From NCBI GenBank assembly GCA_015655615.1, contig JAATES010000196.1, positions 1-13,049 of the forward strand: a stretch of 13,049 bases of DNA, given 5' to 3'. Source of the DNA: Actinomycetales bacterium. GTDB taxonomy: Bacteria; Actinomycetota; Actinomycetes; Actinomycetales; Cellulomonadaceae. A program made the position numbers and the translations under genes. Positions 1-4,988 of this stretch are shown here, in pieces. Each line of letters opens with the position of its first letter. The first letter of the stretch is position 1. Under the pieces are notes generated by a model, which made no database searches, was not told the DNA's origin, and was given only the letters and a program-made list of their open reading frames with translations.

Positions 1-1
1 C

Positions 2-778
2 AACACCGGATTCGCCGCCATGGAGCAGCAGCTCGATCTGTGCGACCTCGCGGACACGGCCTACGACATCGGGTTCCGGCCGTCGCTGACCAACGGCGAG
101 GACTCCTCCGACGGATACTTCACCGACGACGGAGTCGAGGTCACGCCCTCCATGACGCTAGGGGTTCAGAACACCTCCCCGCTGGCGCAGGCTGCCGCCT
201 ACGCCACGTTCGCCAATGAGGGAAAGTACTGCGATCCCATCGCCATCGTCTCGGTCAAGGACGCCTCCGGCAAGAAGCTCAAAGTGCCCGACGCCGACTG
301 CCGCCGCGTCGTCGATGCCGACATCGCCAATGCCGTGACCTATGCGCTGCAAGGCGTCATCAGGCCAGGAGGCGGAGCGCCCGCGCTCTCGTTGTCGGGA
401 GGACGCCCGGCAGCGGGCAAGACCGGTACGGCAGGCAACAACACGCATACCTGGTTCGTCGGCTACACCCCGCAGCTCAGCACCGCGGTGTGGGTGGGAA
501 ACCCCACCAAGGACCTCGAGATGCGCCACATCAGCGTTGCGGGTCGTGCCACTCAGAACATCTACGGGTCGACGATCGCCGGACCGACCTGGAAGACCTT
601 CATGGACACGGCACTGGCCAAGAAGTCGGCCAAGTCCTTCCCGGCCGTCAATTACTCCCTGGTCGGAAAAGCCTACGTCGCCCCCAAGAAGGCGGACGAC
701 TCGAAGTCGACCGACAAGAAGTCGTCGGACAGCAAGAAGTCGACTAGTTCGAAGAGCAAGGGCAAGAAGAAGTCGTGA
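2..778 (+). CDS. ponA: Class A penicillin-binding protein, C-terminal part (5' truncated by window edge)
   Basis: This is the C-terminal part of a peptidoglycan transpeptidase that cross-links the cell wall outside the membrane. The frame is open from base 2, so the Met at 20 is not the true start. The third active-site motif of penicillin-binding transpeptidases, KTGT, lies at 419-430 (residue 140 of the visible part), followed by the typical WFVGYTPQLSTAVWVG stretch. Before it is the family-like segment TPSMTLGVQNTSPLAQAAAY with YATFANEG. The catalytic SxxK Ser and the glycosyltransferase domain would lie upstream of the window. The protein ends in a low-complexity Ser/Lys/Asp tail of about 30 residues, common in actinobacterial bifunctional PBPs. 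The stop overlaps the next start by 4 nt, so the two genes are cotranscribed. The class A assignment is inferred from the C-terminal region and from the neighbour, which matches the ponA2-Rv3683 order of Mycobacterium tuberculosis. Confidence 0.9.
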   Translation, partial: NTGFAAMEQQLDLCDLADTAYDIGFRPSLTNGEDSSDGYFTDDGVEVTPSMTLGVQNTSPLAQAAAYATFANEGKYCDPIAIVSVKDASGKKLKVPDADCRRVVDADIANAVTYALQGVIRPGGGAPALSLSGGRPAAGKTGTAGNNTHTWFVGYTPQLSTAVWVGNPTKDLEMRHISVAGRATQNIYGSTIAGPTWKTFMDTALAKKSAKSFPAVNYSLVGKAYVAPKKADDSKSTDKKSSDSKKSTSSKSKGKKKS

Positions 779-1740
779 GCGGGTCTTCCCTGCCCGCGAT
801 GCGACACCCCATGCTGCGCGACCTGGCCGTCACGGCAGGTGCCGCCACTGCCCTCGCTGCGGCTGGCGTGGCGGCAGCCGCTTGGGAGGCGCACCGCTTC
901 GAGTTGCGTGAGGCGACGGTACCCGTGCTGCCGCCCGGTTCACCGCCGCTGCGCGTGCTGCACGTTTCTGACATCCACCTGATCCCTTCGCAGGCCGACA
1001 AGGTCGCCTGGCTCCGCGACCTGGCAAGCCTCGGTCCTGACCTGGTCATCGACACGGGAGACAACTTCGGCCACCCCGACTCGTTGTGGCCGCTGCTGCA
1101 TGCCCTGGAGCCACTGCTGGGCTTTCCGGGGGCCTTTGTGCTCGGCTCCAATGACTACTTCGCCCCCGGTCGCAAGAACCCCTTGAGGTACCTGTTGCCG
1201 GGCATCGGGGCGCACCACCACCGTGAGAAGGCTCCCGACCTTCCCACCGCAGTGTTCACCTCGCGGCTGAGGTCAGCCGGATGGACTGACCTGACGAACA
1301 GACGGGATGCCATCACCCTCCGGGGAACTCACGTCGCCCTGGTGGGCATGGACGATCCCCACATCAACCGGGACACCATGCCCGCCCCCGGGTCCGCTTC
1401 TGACTCGACCGGCCTGCGGCTGGGCGTCGTCCACGCGCCCTATGCGCGGGCCCTGGCGGCCCTCTGGCGAGACGGCGCGGACATGATCCTGGCGGGGCAC
1501 ACCCATGGCGGCCAGCTCTGCCTGCCGGGCATCGGGGCCCTGGTCACCAATTGCGATCTGGACCGCGAGCGTGTCGCCGGGCTGCACGGCTGGCCCGGCG
1601 ACCGCCCCGACTCCCCCGCGGGCCGGGCAGCGGACTCGACGTGGCTGCACGTCAGCGGCGGAGTCGGCACCAGCCCGCAGGTCCGGTTGCGCTTCGCCTG
1701 CCGCCCGTCCGCCACGCTGCTGACCCTGGCGGCCCGGTGA
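775..1740 (+). CDS. Membrane-anchored metallophosphoesterase (YkuE/YaeI-like, Rv3683-like)
   Basis: This is a calcineurin-like metallophosphoesterase of 321 residues. All metal-binding motifs are visible: VSDIH (Asp66, His68), DTGDN (Asp93, Asp96), GSND (Asn126), a His in GVVHAP (His220) and GHTHGGQ (His242, His244). The N-terminus has one hydrophobic Ala-rich segment (about residues 17-37), a membrane anchor that probably places the catalytic domain outside. The start is GTG at 775 inside the stop of the PBP gene (GTGA overlap). ATG at 799 or 811 are in-frame alternatives that keep the anchor. Close relatives such as Bacillus YkuE and E. coli YaeI act on phospholipid or nucleotide-sugar phosphoesters, but the substrate here cannot be read from sequence. 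Translational coupling to a PBP gene suggests an envelope-related role; that is inference. Confidence 0.88.
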   Translation: MSGSSLPAMRHPMLRDLAVTAGAATALAAAGVAAAAWEAHRFELREATVPVLPPGSPPLRVLHVSDIHLIPSQADKVAWLRDLASLGPDLVIDTGDNFGHPDSLWPLLHALEPLLGFPGAFVLGSNDYFAPGRKNPLRYLLPGIGAHHHREKAPDLPTAVFTSRLRSAGWTDLTNRRDAITLRGTHVALVGMDDPHINRDTMPAPGSASDSTGLRLGVVHAPYARALAALWRDGADMILAGHTHGGQLCLPGIGALVTNCDLDRERVAGLHGWPGDRPDSPAGRAADSTWLHVSGGVGTSPQVRLRFACRPSATLLTLAAR

Positions 1741-1751
1741 CGCGACTCGGT

Positions 1752-1781
1752 TTCCTGTCAGCGCCCCTGGTCAGGTAGAGT
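1752..1781 (+). promoter_or_regulatory. Putative tRNA-Pro promoter
   Basis: A good -10 box TAGAGT is at 1776-1781, with a weak -35-like TTCCTG at 1752-1757 (18-nt spacer). Transcription would start about 10-12 nt before the mature tRNA 5' end at 1800. Only the -10 match and the spacing support it. Confidence 0.4.
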
Positions 1782-1799
1782 GAACTCGCTTCATGGCCA

Positions 1800-1876
<77 letters not shown>

Positions 1877-1892
1877 GCTGAAGATGCAGACA

Positions 1893-1940
1893 GCAAGAGC
1901 CCGGTCCCACGTCAGGTGGTTCCGGGTTCTTGCGTTTCTT
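1893..1940 (+). terminator. Rho-independent terminator after tRNA-Pro
   Basis: A 12-bp stem pairs GCAAGAGCCCGG (1893-1904) with CCGGGTTCTTGC (1922-1933), with one G-T pair. An inner CCAC/GTGG stem extends it. It is followed by a T-rich stretch, GTTTCTT. Its place 17 nt after the tRNA 3' end fits a tRNA terminator. Confidence 0.8.
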
Positions 1941-2061
1941 GGACAGAGAACTCGGGGCCATCCCGGGGGCTCGCGGCAAGAACGTGTGTCTCCTTCTGGC
2001 GCGTCATTGGCTTCGTCCGGCCACCCGTTGCGGGTCCACCACCGGGATCGTCTGAAGAGCG

Positions 2062-2383
2062 GTGTGTGAGTCCGGTCTGATCCGGAAGGAGATGGCCGTG
2101 GCTGATGCGGCCGAGACTATGGAGAACGCGGAGCTGACCGAGATCGGTCCGGTCGAAATCGAGGTTCCCAGGGACCGCGAGGGCCAGTTCGACCCGGTCT
2201 ACGGCGCGAAGGTCTCCCAAGGACGGCCCCGTGCAAGGCTACGGCGTTGACGCGCCTGATCTCGTGAAGCAGTCGCCTGACCCCACCGGTGGGGGCCGGG
2301 CATGCTGGGTGATGAGGGGGAAGCGCGCGATCAATGCATTCGCGATCACCGTCGCTGGACGGTTCGAGAGGACCACTCACTGA
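2062..2383 (+). pseudogene. IS256-family transposase remnant (internally deleted and frameshifted)
   Basis: Pieces of an IS256-type (Mutator-like DDE) transposase can be recognised by family motifs. In frame 1, residues encoded around 2131-2199 read LTEIGPVEIEVPRDREGQFD, the conserved N-terminal block of this family. This runs directly into VYGAKVS, normally found about 40-50 residues later, so sequence between them is missing. At about 2214-2220 one extra base shifts the frame: in the next frame the sequence continues as KDG. From 2279 to 2383 it reads DPTGGGRACW, then INAFAITVAGRF, ending ERTTH and stop. That matches the C-terminal end of actinobacterial IS256 transposases (DPTG, NAFAITF). 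The central catalytic part is gone, so it cannot be active. The 5' part (2062-2118) does not match anything I recognise. The family call rests on remembered motifs. Confidence 0.75.
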
Positions 2384-2404
2384 TGAAGACCGCCGGAGCC
2401 CCCG

Positions 2405-2426
2405 CACCGTTTGACGGACAGTCCCC
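2405..2426 (+). mobile_element. Putative right terminal inverted repeat of the IS256 relic
   Basis: The segment at 2405-2426 contains TTTGACGGACAGTCCC. It resembles the terminal ends of actinobacterial IS256 elements and sits about 20 bp after the transposase stop, where an end would be expected. I could not find the matching left end upstream of 2062, so the other side seems eroded. Confidence 0.35.
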
Positions 2427-2456
2427 ACGGAGGTGGCCCGACTCGGACGTCAGCGA

Positions 2457-3461
2457 CTAGTGGGGCAGATTCGTTTCTCTAGTAACCGCAGATGCTGGTT
2501 TGCCGGTATAGTCAATAAACGGCACAATGCGGTAGGTACTGACAAGTGGGTCACCGTCAGTGTCTTCAAAGAAGACGTCAATTGCGGTGTATCCATCATC
2601 AGACTCGTAAGGCTTACTCGTCTTCGTAATCACGGAGGCCCGGTTCTCAAAGGTTTGTTCTGCAGCCATAGTAAGGATTGTCTCGTCGCGTGGTGAAGGA
2701 ACTGGCATGTTTGTAACTTGATTCATAAAGCCTGCATAAAGACTATTATCCTCACCACTGTGTTGTGTTGCAACTACAACCTTTAACGCTTCATTAAGGT
2801 CACGTTTAGTGGGGTCGCTAGGGTCAAATAGAGTGAGTGCCATTCTATCATAGGCAGCAACCCTGTTGACCAACTGTTGCCCCGTGTTTGTTTCGGCAAC
2901 CGGGACAATATCCTTCGCCCATTTACTACCCGTTACTAAGGCATAGTCTGCGTCAAAGTCATCTTGTCGCTGAGATATCCATGACCATAATTTAAGTTGC
3001 TCCTCTTTTGGCTGTTGTTTAAACTCTTCTAATGGCATGTCATAAAGCGCCCTGAGGTGGTCCGGCAGCGGAGTGCGTTCGTAATACGCCCGGTCGAGAC
3101 TGTCGTTGCCCTGCTCCGCTCCCGTATCAACCGGATCGGCGGTTGCGGAGGGACTCGGATCGGCCGGTTCCTGGGTCACCCCCGCGAGGGGCTGCGGAGA
3201 TGCTGCCGAGGCTTCGGCCACCGGCAGAGCCAACGGCGGGCGGTGGCCCTGATGAGCGACCACGGCCACGACGCCCAGGCTCACTGCGGCCACCCCGACC
3301 GCCGCACCGGCCAGCACGGCAATCTGCTGCCCGCGGCTCCGCCTCCGGGCTCCATCGCCCGGGGCAGGGGCAGGGGAAACCCCAGGGGCAGGGTCGGGGG
3401 CAGGGACAGGTGCAGGCACATCCCCGTCTGCCGGAGAGCCGATTCCATTGACGTCACTCAT
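2457..3461 (-). CDS. Single-pass membrane protein of unknown function, compositionally chimeric
   Basis: The protein has 334 residues when started at ATG 3461, and its function is not recognised. In order it shows a Pro/Ala-rich cytoplasmic segment with PAP repeats (about 15-36), an Arg cluster (39-44), one transmembrane helix (about 46-70), a Ser/Pro/Ala-rich linker (80-120), and an extracytoplasmic domain (about 125-334) rich in Asp, Glu and Thr without Cys. Similar architecture occurs in hypothetical actinobacterial membrane proteins. Start 3461 is preferred because AGGAGG lies 10 nt upstream. ATG 3524 would add 21 residues and is an alternative leaderless start. The base composition is odd: the part encoding residues up to about 138 is GC-rich (45 of 60 in 3241-3300). 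From about 3055 down to 2462 it is AT-rich (25 of 60 in 2941-3000; 28 of 60 in 2461-2520) and uses codons such as TTA, CTT and AAA. This suggests an imported C-terminal domain, next to an IS256 relic. Confidence 0.8.
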   Translation of the reverse strand: MSDVNGIGSPADGDVPAPVPAPDPAPGVSPAPAPGDGARRRSRGQQIAVLAGAAVGVAAVSLGVVAVVAHQGHRPPLALPVAEASAASPQPLAGVTQEPADPSPSATADPVDTGAEQGNDSLDRAYYERTPLPDHLRALYDMPLEEFKQQPKEEQLKLWSWISQRQDDFDADYALVTGSKWAKDIVPVAETNTGQQLVNRVAAYDRMALTLFDPSDPTKRDLNEALKVVVATQHSGEDNSLYAGFMNQVTNMPVPSPRDETILTMAAEQTFENRASVITKTSKPYESDDGYTAIDVFFEDTDGDPLVSTYRIVPFIDYTGKPASAVTRETNLPH

Positions 3462-3530
3462 ATGCGGCGAGCCTCCTGGTGGCGGGGGGGTCGAGAGCGC
3501 CACTGCGCGGCCACTCGCGACCATGCCCTC

Positions 3531-3559
3531 ATGCTACTCAACAGTAGCGCAGCAGACAA
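3531..3559 (-). promoter_or_regulatory. Putative promoter of the membrane-protein gene
   Basis: On the minus strand TTGTCT (3559-3554) and TAGCAT (3536-3531) are separated by 17 nt, a good sigma70-type match. Transcription would begin near 3525, giving a leader of about 64 nt to the ATG at 3461, which has an AGGAGG site. The predicted start falls right at the alternative ATG at 3524. Confidence 0.55.
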
Positions 3560-3594
3560 TGCGGAGCGGCCGCCCCCACCAGGGTTCCCGCCCA

Positions 3595-3617
3595 TCAGGG
3601 CCCAGGCTCAGCCCTGA
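3595..3617 (-). terminator. Weak hairpin at the end of the DAHP synthase gene
   Basis: A 7-bp perfect inverted repeat, TCAGGGC (3595-3601) and GCCCTGA (3611-3617), spans the DAHP synthase stop codon. No T-run follows, so termination is uncertain. Actinobacterial terminators often lack a T-run. Confidence 0.3.
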
Positions 3618-4678
3618 CGACGTGCGCGCACCGCGGCCGCCAGCTCCCGCAGCAAGTCGGCTGTCGTATCCCAGTCGATGCACTTGTCCGTCACGGACTG
3701 GCCGTACACCAGGCCGTCCGGTGCGGGCGGCTGGCTCCCTGCCACGAGGAAGCTCTCCAGCATGACCCCGAAGATGCCCTGATTGCCAGCGGCGATCGAC
3801 GCGGCGAGCTCTCGGGCGACCTCTGCCTGGCGCACCTCGGACTTGCCCGAGTTGCCGTGGCTGGCGTCAACGACCAGACGCTGCGGAAGTCCCGCGCCGG
3901 CGACGATCTGCAGAGCGTGCGCGATCGAAGCATCGTCGTAGTTGGGGCCGGTCGCGCCGCCGCGCAGGATGACGTGACAATCCGGGTTGCCCGCGGTCTC
4001 GACCGCGGCAGCGCGCCCCTGCGCATCGATCCCGAAGAAGACGTGCGAGCTGGCAGCGGTGATGCACCCGTCCACCGCAGCTTGCACGCTGCCCTCAGTC
4101 GCGTTCTTGAAGCCGACGGGCATCGACAATCCGGAGGCGAGCTGGCGGTGCGCCTGGCTCTCGGGATTGCGGGCACCGATAGCTCCCCATGACACCGCAT
4201 CGGCGATGTACTGCGGACTGGTCGGTTCGAGGAACTCGCAGGCTGCGGGCAGCCCCGCAGCGAGCACATCGAGCAGCACCCGGCGTGCCAGTCGCAGACC
4301 GCCTTGGATGTCGTGCGATCCGTCCAGGTGCGGATCGTTGATCAGTCCCTTCCACCCGATGGTGGTGCGGGGCTTCTCGAAGTAGACCCGCATCACGATG
4401 ACCAGGTCACGGTCCAGTTCCGGAACCAGTGCGGACAGTCGACGCGCGTAGTCGAGGGCGGCCACCGGGTCATGGATGGAACACGGGCCGACCACCACGA
4501 CCAGGCGGTCGTCCTCGCCGTCGAGCACCGCGCGGATCTCGTTCCGGCTGCGCCGCACCAGGTCCGCACTGCTCGGCGGCAAGGGCTGGTCGGTTCGGAC
4601 GGTCAAGGGAGCCGGAAGCGGCTCCAGCGCACGTACCCGCAGATCGCTGGTCTGGGGTGAATCGACGTGGACGGTCAT
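3608..4678 (-). CDS. aroF: 3-deoxy-7-phosphoheptulonate (DAHP) synthase, type I (AroF/G/H family)
   Basis: It condenses phosphoenolpyruvate and erythrose 4-phosphate to DAHP, the first step of the shikimate pathway to Trp, Tyr and Phe, in the cytoplasm. The 356 residues match the E. coli isozymes (about 350) along the whole length. Visible blocks are VVGPCSIHD (64-70), RVYFEKPRTTIGWKGLINDP (98-117), SWGAIGARNPESQ (163-175), GFKNATEG, CHVILRGG (234-241), VDASHGNSGK (270-279) and GVMLES (304-309). Metal ligands by analogy to AroG are Cys66, His274, Glu308 and Asp331. ATG 4678 is the start; the frame stays open upstream to 4867 but that part shows no homology and overlaps the attenuator. The leader upstream encodes a Trp/Tyr/Phe peptide, indicating control by aromatic amino acid supply. 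Which amino acid inhibits the enzyme cannot be read directly, so the symbol is family-level. Confidence 0.95.
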   Translation of the reverse strand: MTVHVDSPQTSDLRVRALEPLPAPLTVRTDQPLPPSSADLVRRSRNEIRAVLDGEDDRLVVVVGPCSIHDPVAALDYARRLSALVPELDRDLVIVMRVYFEKPRTTIGWKGLINDPHLDGSHDIQGGLRLARRVLLDVLAAGLPAACEFLEPTSPQYIADAVSWGAIGARNPESQAHRQLASGLSMPVGFKNATEGSVQAAVDGCITAASSHVFFGIDAQGRAAAVETAGNPDCHVILRGGATGPNYDDASIAHALQIVAGAGLPQRLVVDASHGNSGKSEVRQAEVARELAASIAAGNQGIFGVMLESFLVAGSQPPAPDGLVYGQSVTDKCIDWDTTADLLRELAAAVRARRQG

Positions 4679-4722
4679 GGGTTCATTCCGTTCGCAGAGT
4701 GGGGAACCAGACGAGCCGATCC

Positions 4723-4743
4723 GCACGGCTTCACAGGAGCCTG
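4723..4743. repeat. Downstream copy of a hairpin-forming direct repeat in the DAHP synthase leader
   Basis: The segment reads GCACGGCTTCACAGGAGCCTG on the plus strand and is nearly identical to 4827-4848, with one substitution and one missing base. It is self-complementary (GGCTTC with GGAGCC, one G-T pair, around ACA). The two copies flank the attenuator terminator. Confidence 0.7.
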
Positions 4744-4759
4744 CCCGTCTGAACGACGA

Positions 4760-4790
4760 AGGGCCCGGACGCAATGGCGTCCAAGGCCCT
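4760..4790 (-). terminator. Attenuator terminator hairpin in the DAHP synthase leader
   Basis: On the minus strand AGGGCC (4790-4785) pairs with GGCCCT (4765-4760), and inside it GGACGC pairs with GCGTCC around the loop CATT. The only interruptions are an unpaired TT and one G. The following bases are TCGTCGTTC, only partly T-rich. It lies 22 nt after the leader peptide stop and 82 nt before the DAHP synthase start, where an attenuator terminator should be. Confidence 0.65.
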
Positions 4791-4792
4791 GT

Positions 4793-4846
4793 GGCTCCAG
4801 GTGGAAGGTTGGTCAGGCGCGCGCCTGCACGGCTCCACCAGGAGCC
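4793..4846 (-). promoter_or_regulatory. Alternative-pairing region of the aromatic attenuator
   Basis: On the minus strand, segment 1 (GGCTCCTGGTGG, 4846-4835), inside the leader peptide gene, can pair with segment 2 (CCACCTGGAGCC, 4804-4793) in 11 of 12 positions. Segment 1 can instead close a local hairpin, GGCTCC with GGAGCC (4846-4841 / 4836-4831) around TGGT. The two folds exclude each other, and a ribosome moving past the Trp-Tyr-Phe codons would cover segment 1. Segment 2 also carries GGAGCC, which can pair with GGCTCC at 4741-4736 downstream of the terminator stem, a possible antiterminator closure. Which fold favours read-through is not certain from inspection. Confidence 0.5.
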
Positions 4847-4890
4847 TGCATAAAGCGCAGATACCAACGGGTTCCAGTCACGACAATCAT
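4813..4890 (-). CDS. Leader peptide with Trp-Tyr and Phe codons (aromatic attenuator)
   Basis: This small reading frame encodes 25 residues: MIVVTGTRWYLRF, then MQAPGGAVQARA. All three aromatic amino acids, the end products of the DAHP synthase pathway, occur within five codons: TGG TAT CTG CGC TTT (4866-4852). TAT and TTT are uncommon choices in such GC-rich DNA, which would make the ribosome more sensitive to charged tRNA supply. The stop TGA (4815-4813) is followed by a terminator-like hairpin and then the DAHP synthase gene. No strong Shine-Dalgarno precedes ATG 4890. A -10-like TAGCAT overlaps that ATG and lies 7 nt before an in-frame GTG at 4881, so a leaderless 22-residue peptide starting at GTG is an alternative. 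The regulatory role is inferred from codon content and layout, as for classical trp-type leader peptides. Confidence 0.75.
   Translation of the reverse strand: MIVVTGTRWYLRFMQAPGGAVQARA
4827..4848. repeat. Upstream copy of the hairpin-forming direct repeat
   Basis: This copy reads GCACGGCTCC, ACCA, GGAGCCTG on the plus strand, with a perfect 6-bp stem and a 4-nt loop. It lies within the leader peptide gene just after the Phe codon. Arms of this copy can pair with arms of the copy at 4723-4743, giving folds that enclose the terminator. Confidence 0.7.
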
Positions 4891-4894
4891 GCTA
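4889..4894 (-). promoter_or_regulatory. Putative -10 box for the DAHP synthase leader transcript
   Basis: TAGCAT on the minus strand (4894-4889) fits the TANNNT consensus. No -35 match is seen at 16-18 nt upstream, where the sequence is the foot of the preceding terminator hairpin. If used, transcription would start near GTG 4881. Confidence 0.35.
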
Positions 4895-4914
4895 CACCAA
4901 CCCTGGGAACAGCG

Positions 4915-4952
4915 GCTCGGGGTGGGAAGGGGTCACCCCTCCCACCCCGAGC
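4915..4952 (-). terminator. Strong 17-bp hairpin terminator after the glycosidase gene
   Basis: Arms GCTCGGGGTGGGAAGGGG (4915-4932) and CCCCTCCCACCCCGAGC (4936-4952) pair over 17 bp with one bulged base and a 3-nt loop. It lies 34 nt after the glycosidase stop and before the DAHP synthase leader, so it separates the two units. It has no T-run, which is common in GC-rich actinobacteria. Confidence 0.7.
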
Positions 4953-4964
4953 GCGTCCTGCTGA

Positions 4965-4988
4965 GTGACTCAGTGACTCAGTGACTCA
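4965..4988. repeat. Three tandem copies of GTGACTCA at the glycosidase stop codon
   Basis: Perfect 8-bp repeats lie at 4965-4972, 4973-4980 and 4981-4988. The last copy includes the glycosidase stop (TGA on the minus strand, 4988-4986). The tract can also fold through GCTGAGT (4990-4984) and ACTCAGC (4968-4962 region). Confidence 0.9.

Noticed and set aside
4679..4867. N-terminal extension of the DAHP synthase frame by 63 codons to 4867
   Set aside because: The extension has no similarity to DAHP synthases. It runs through the attenuator hairpins and overlaps the leader peptide in another frame. ATG 4678 gives the normal family length.
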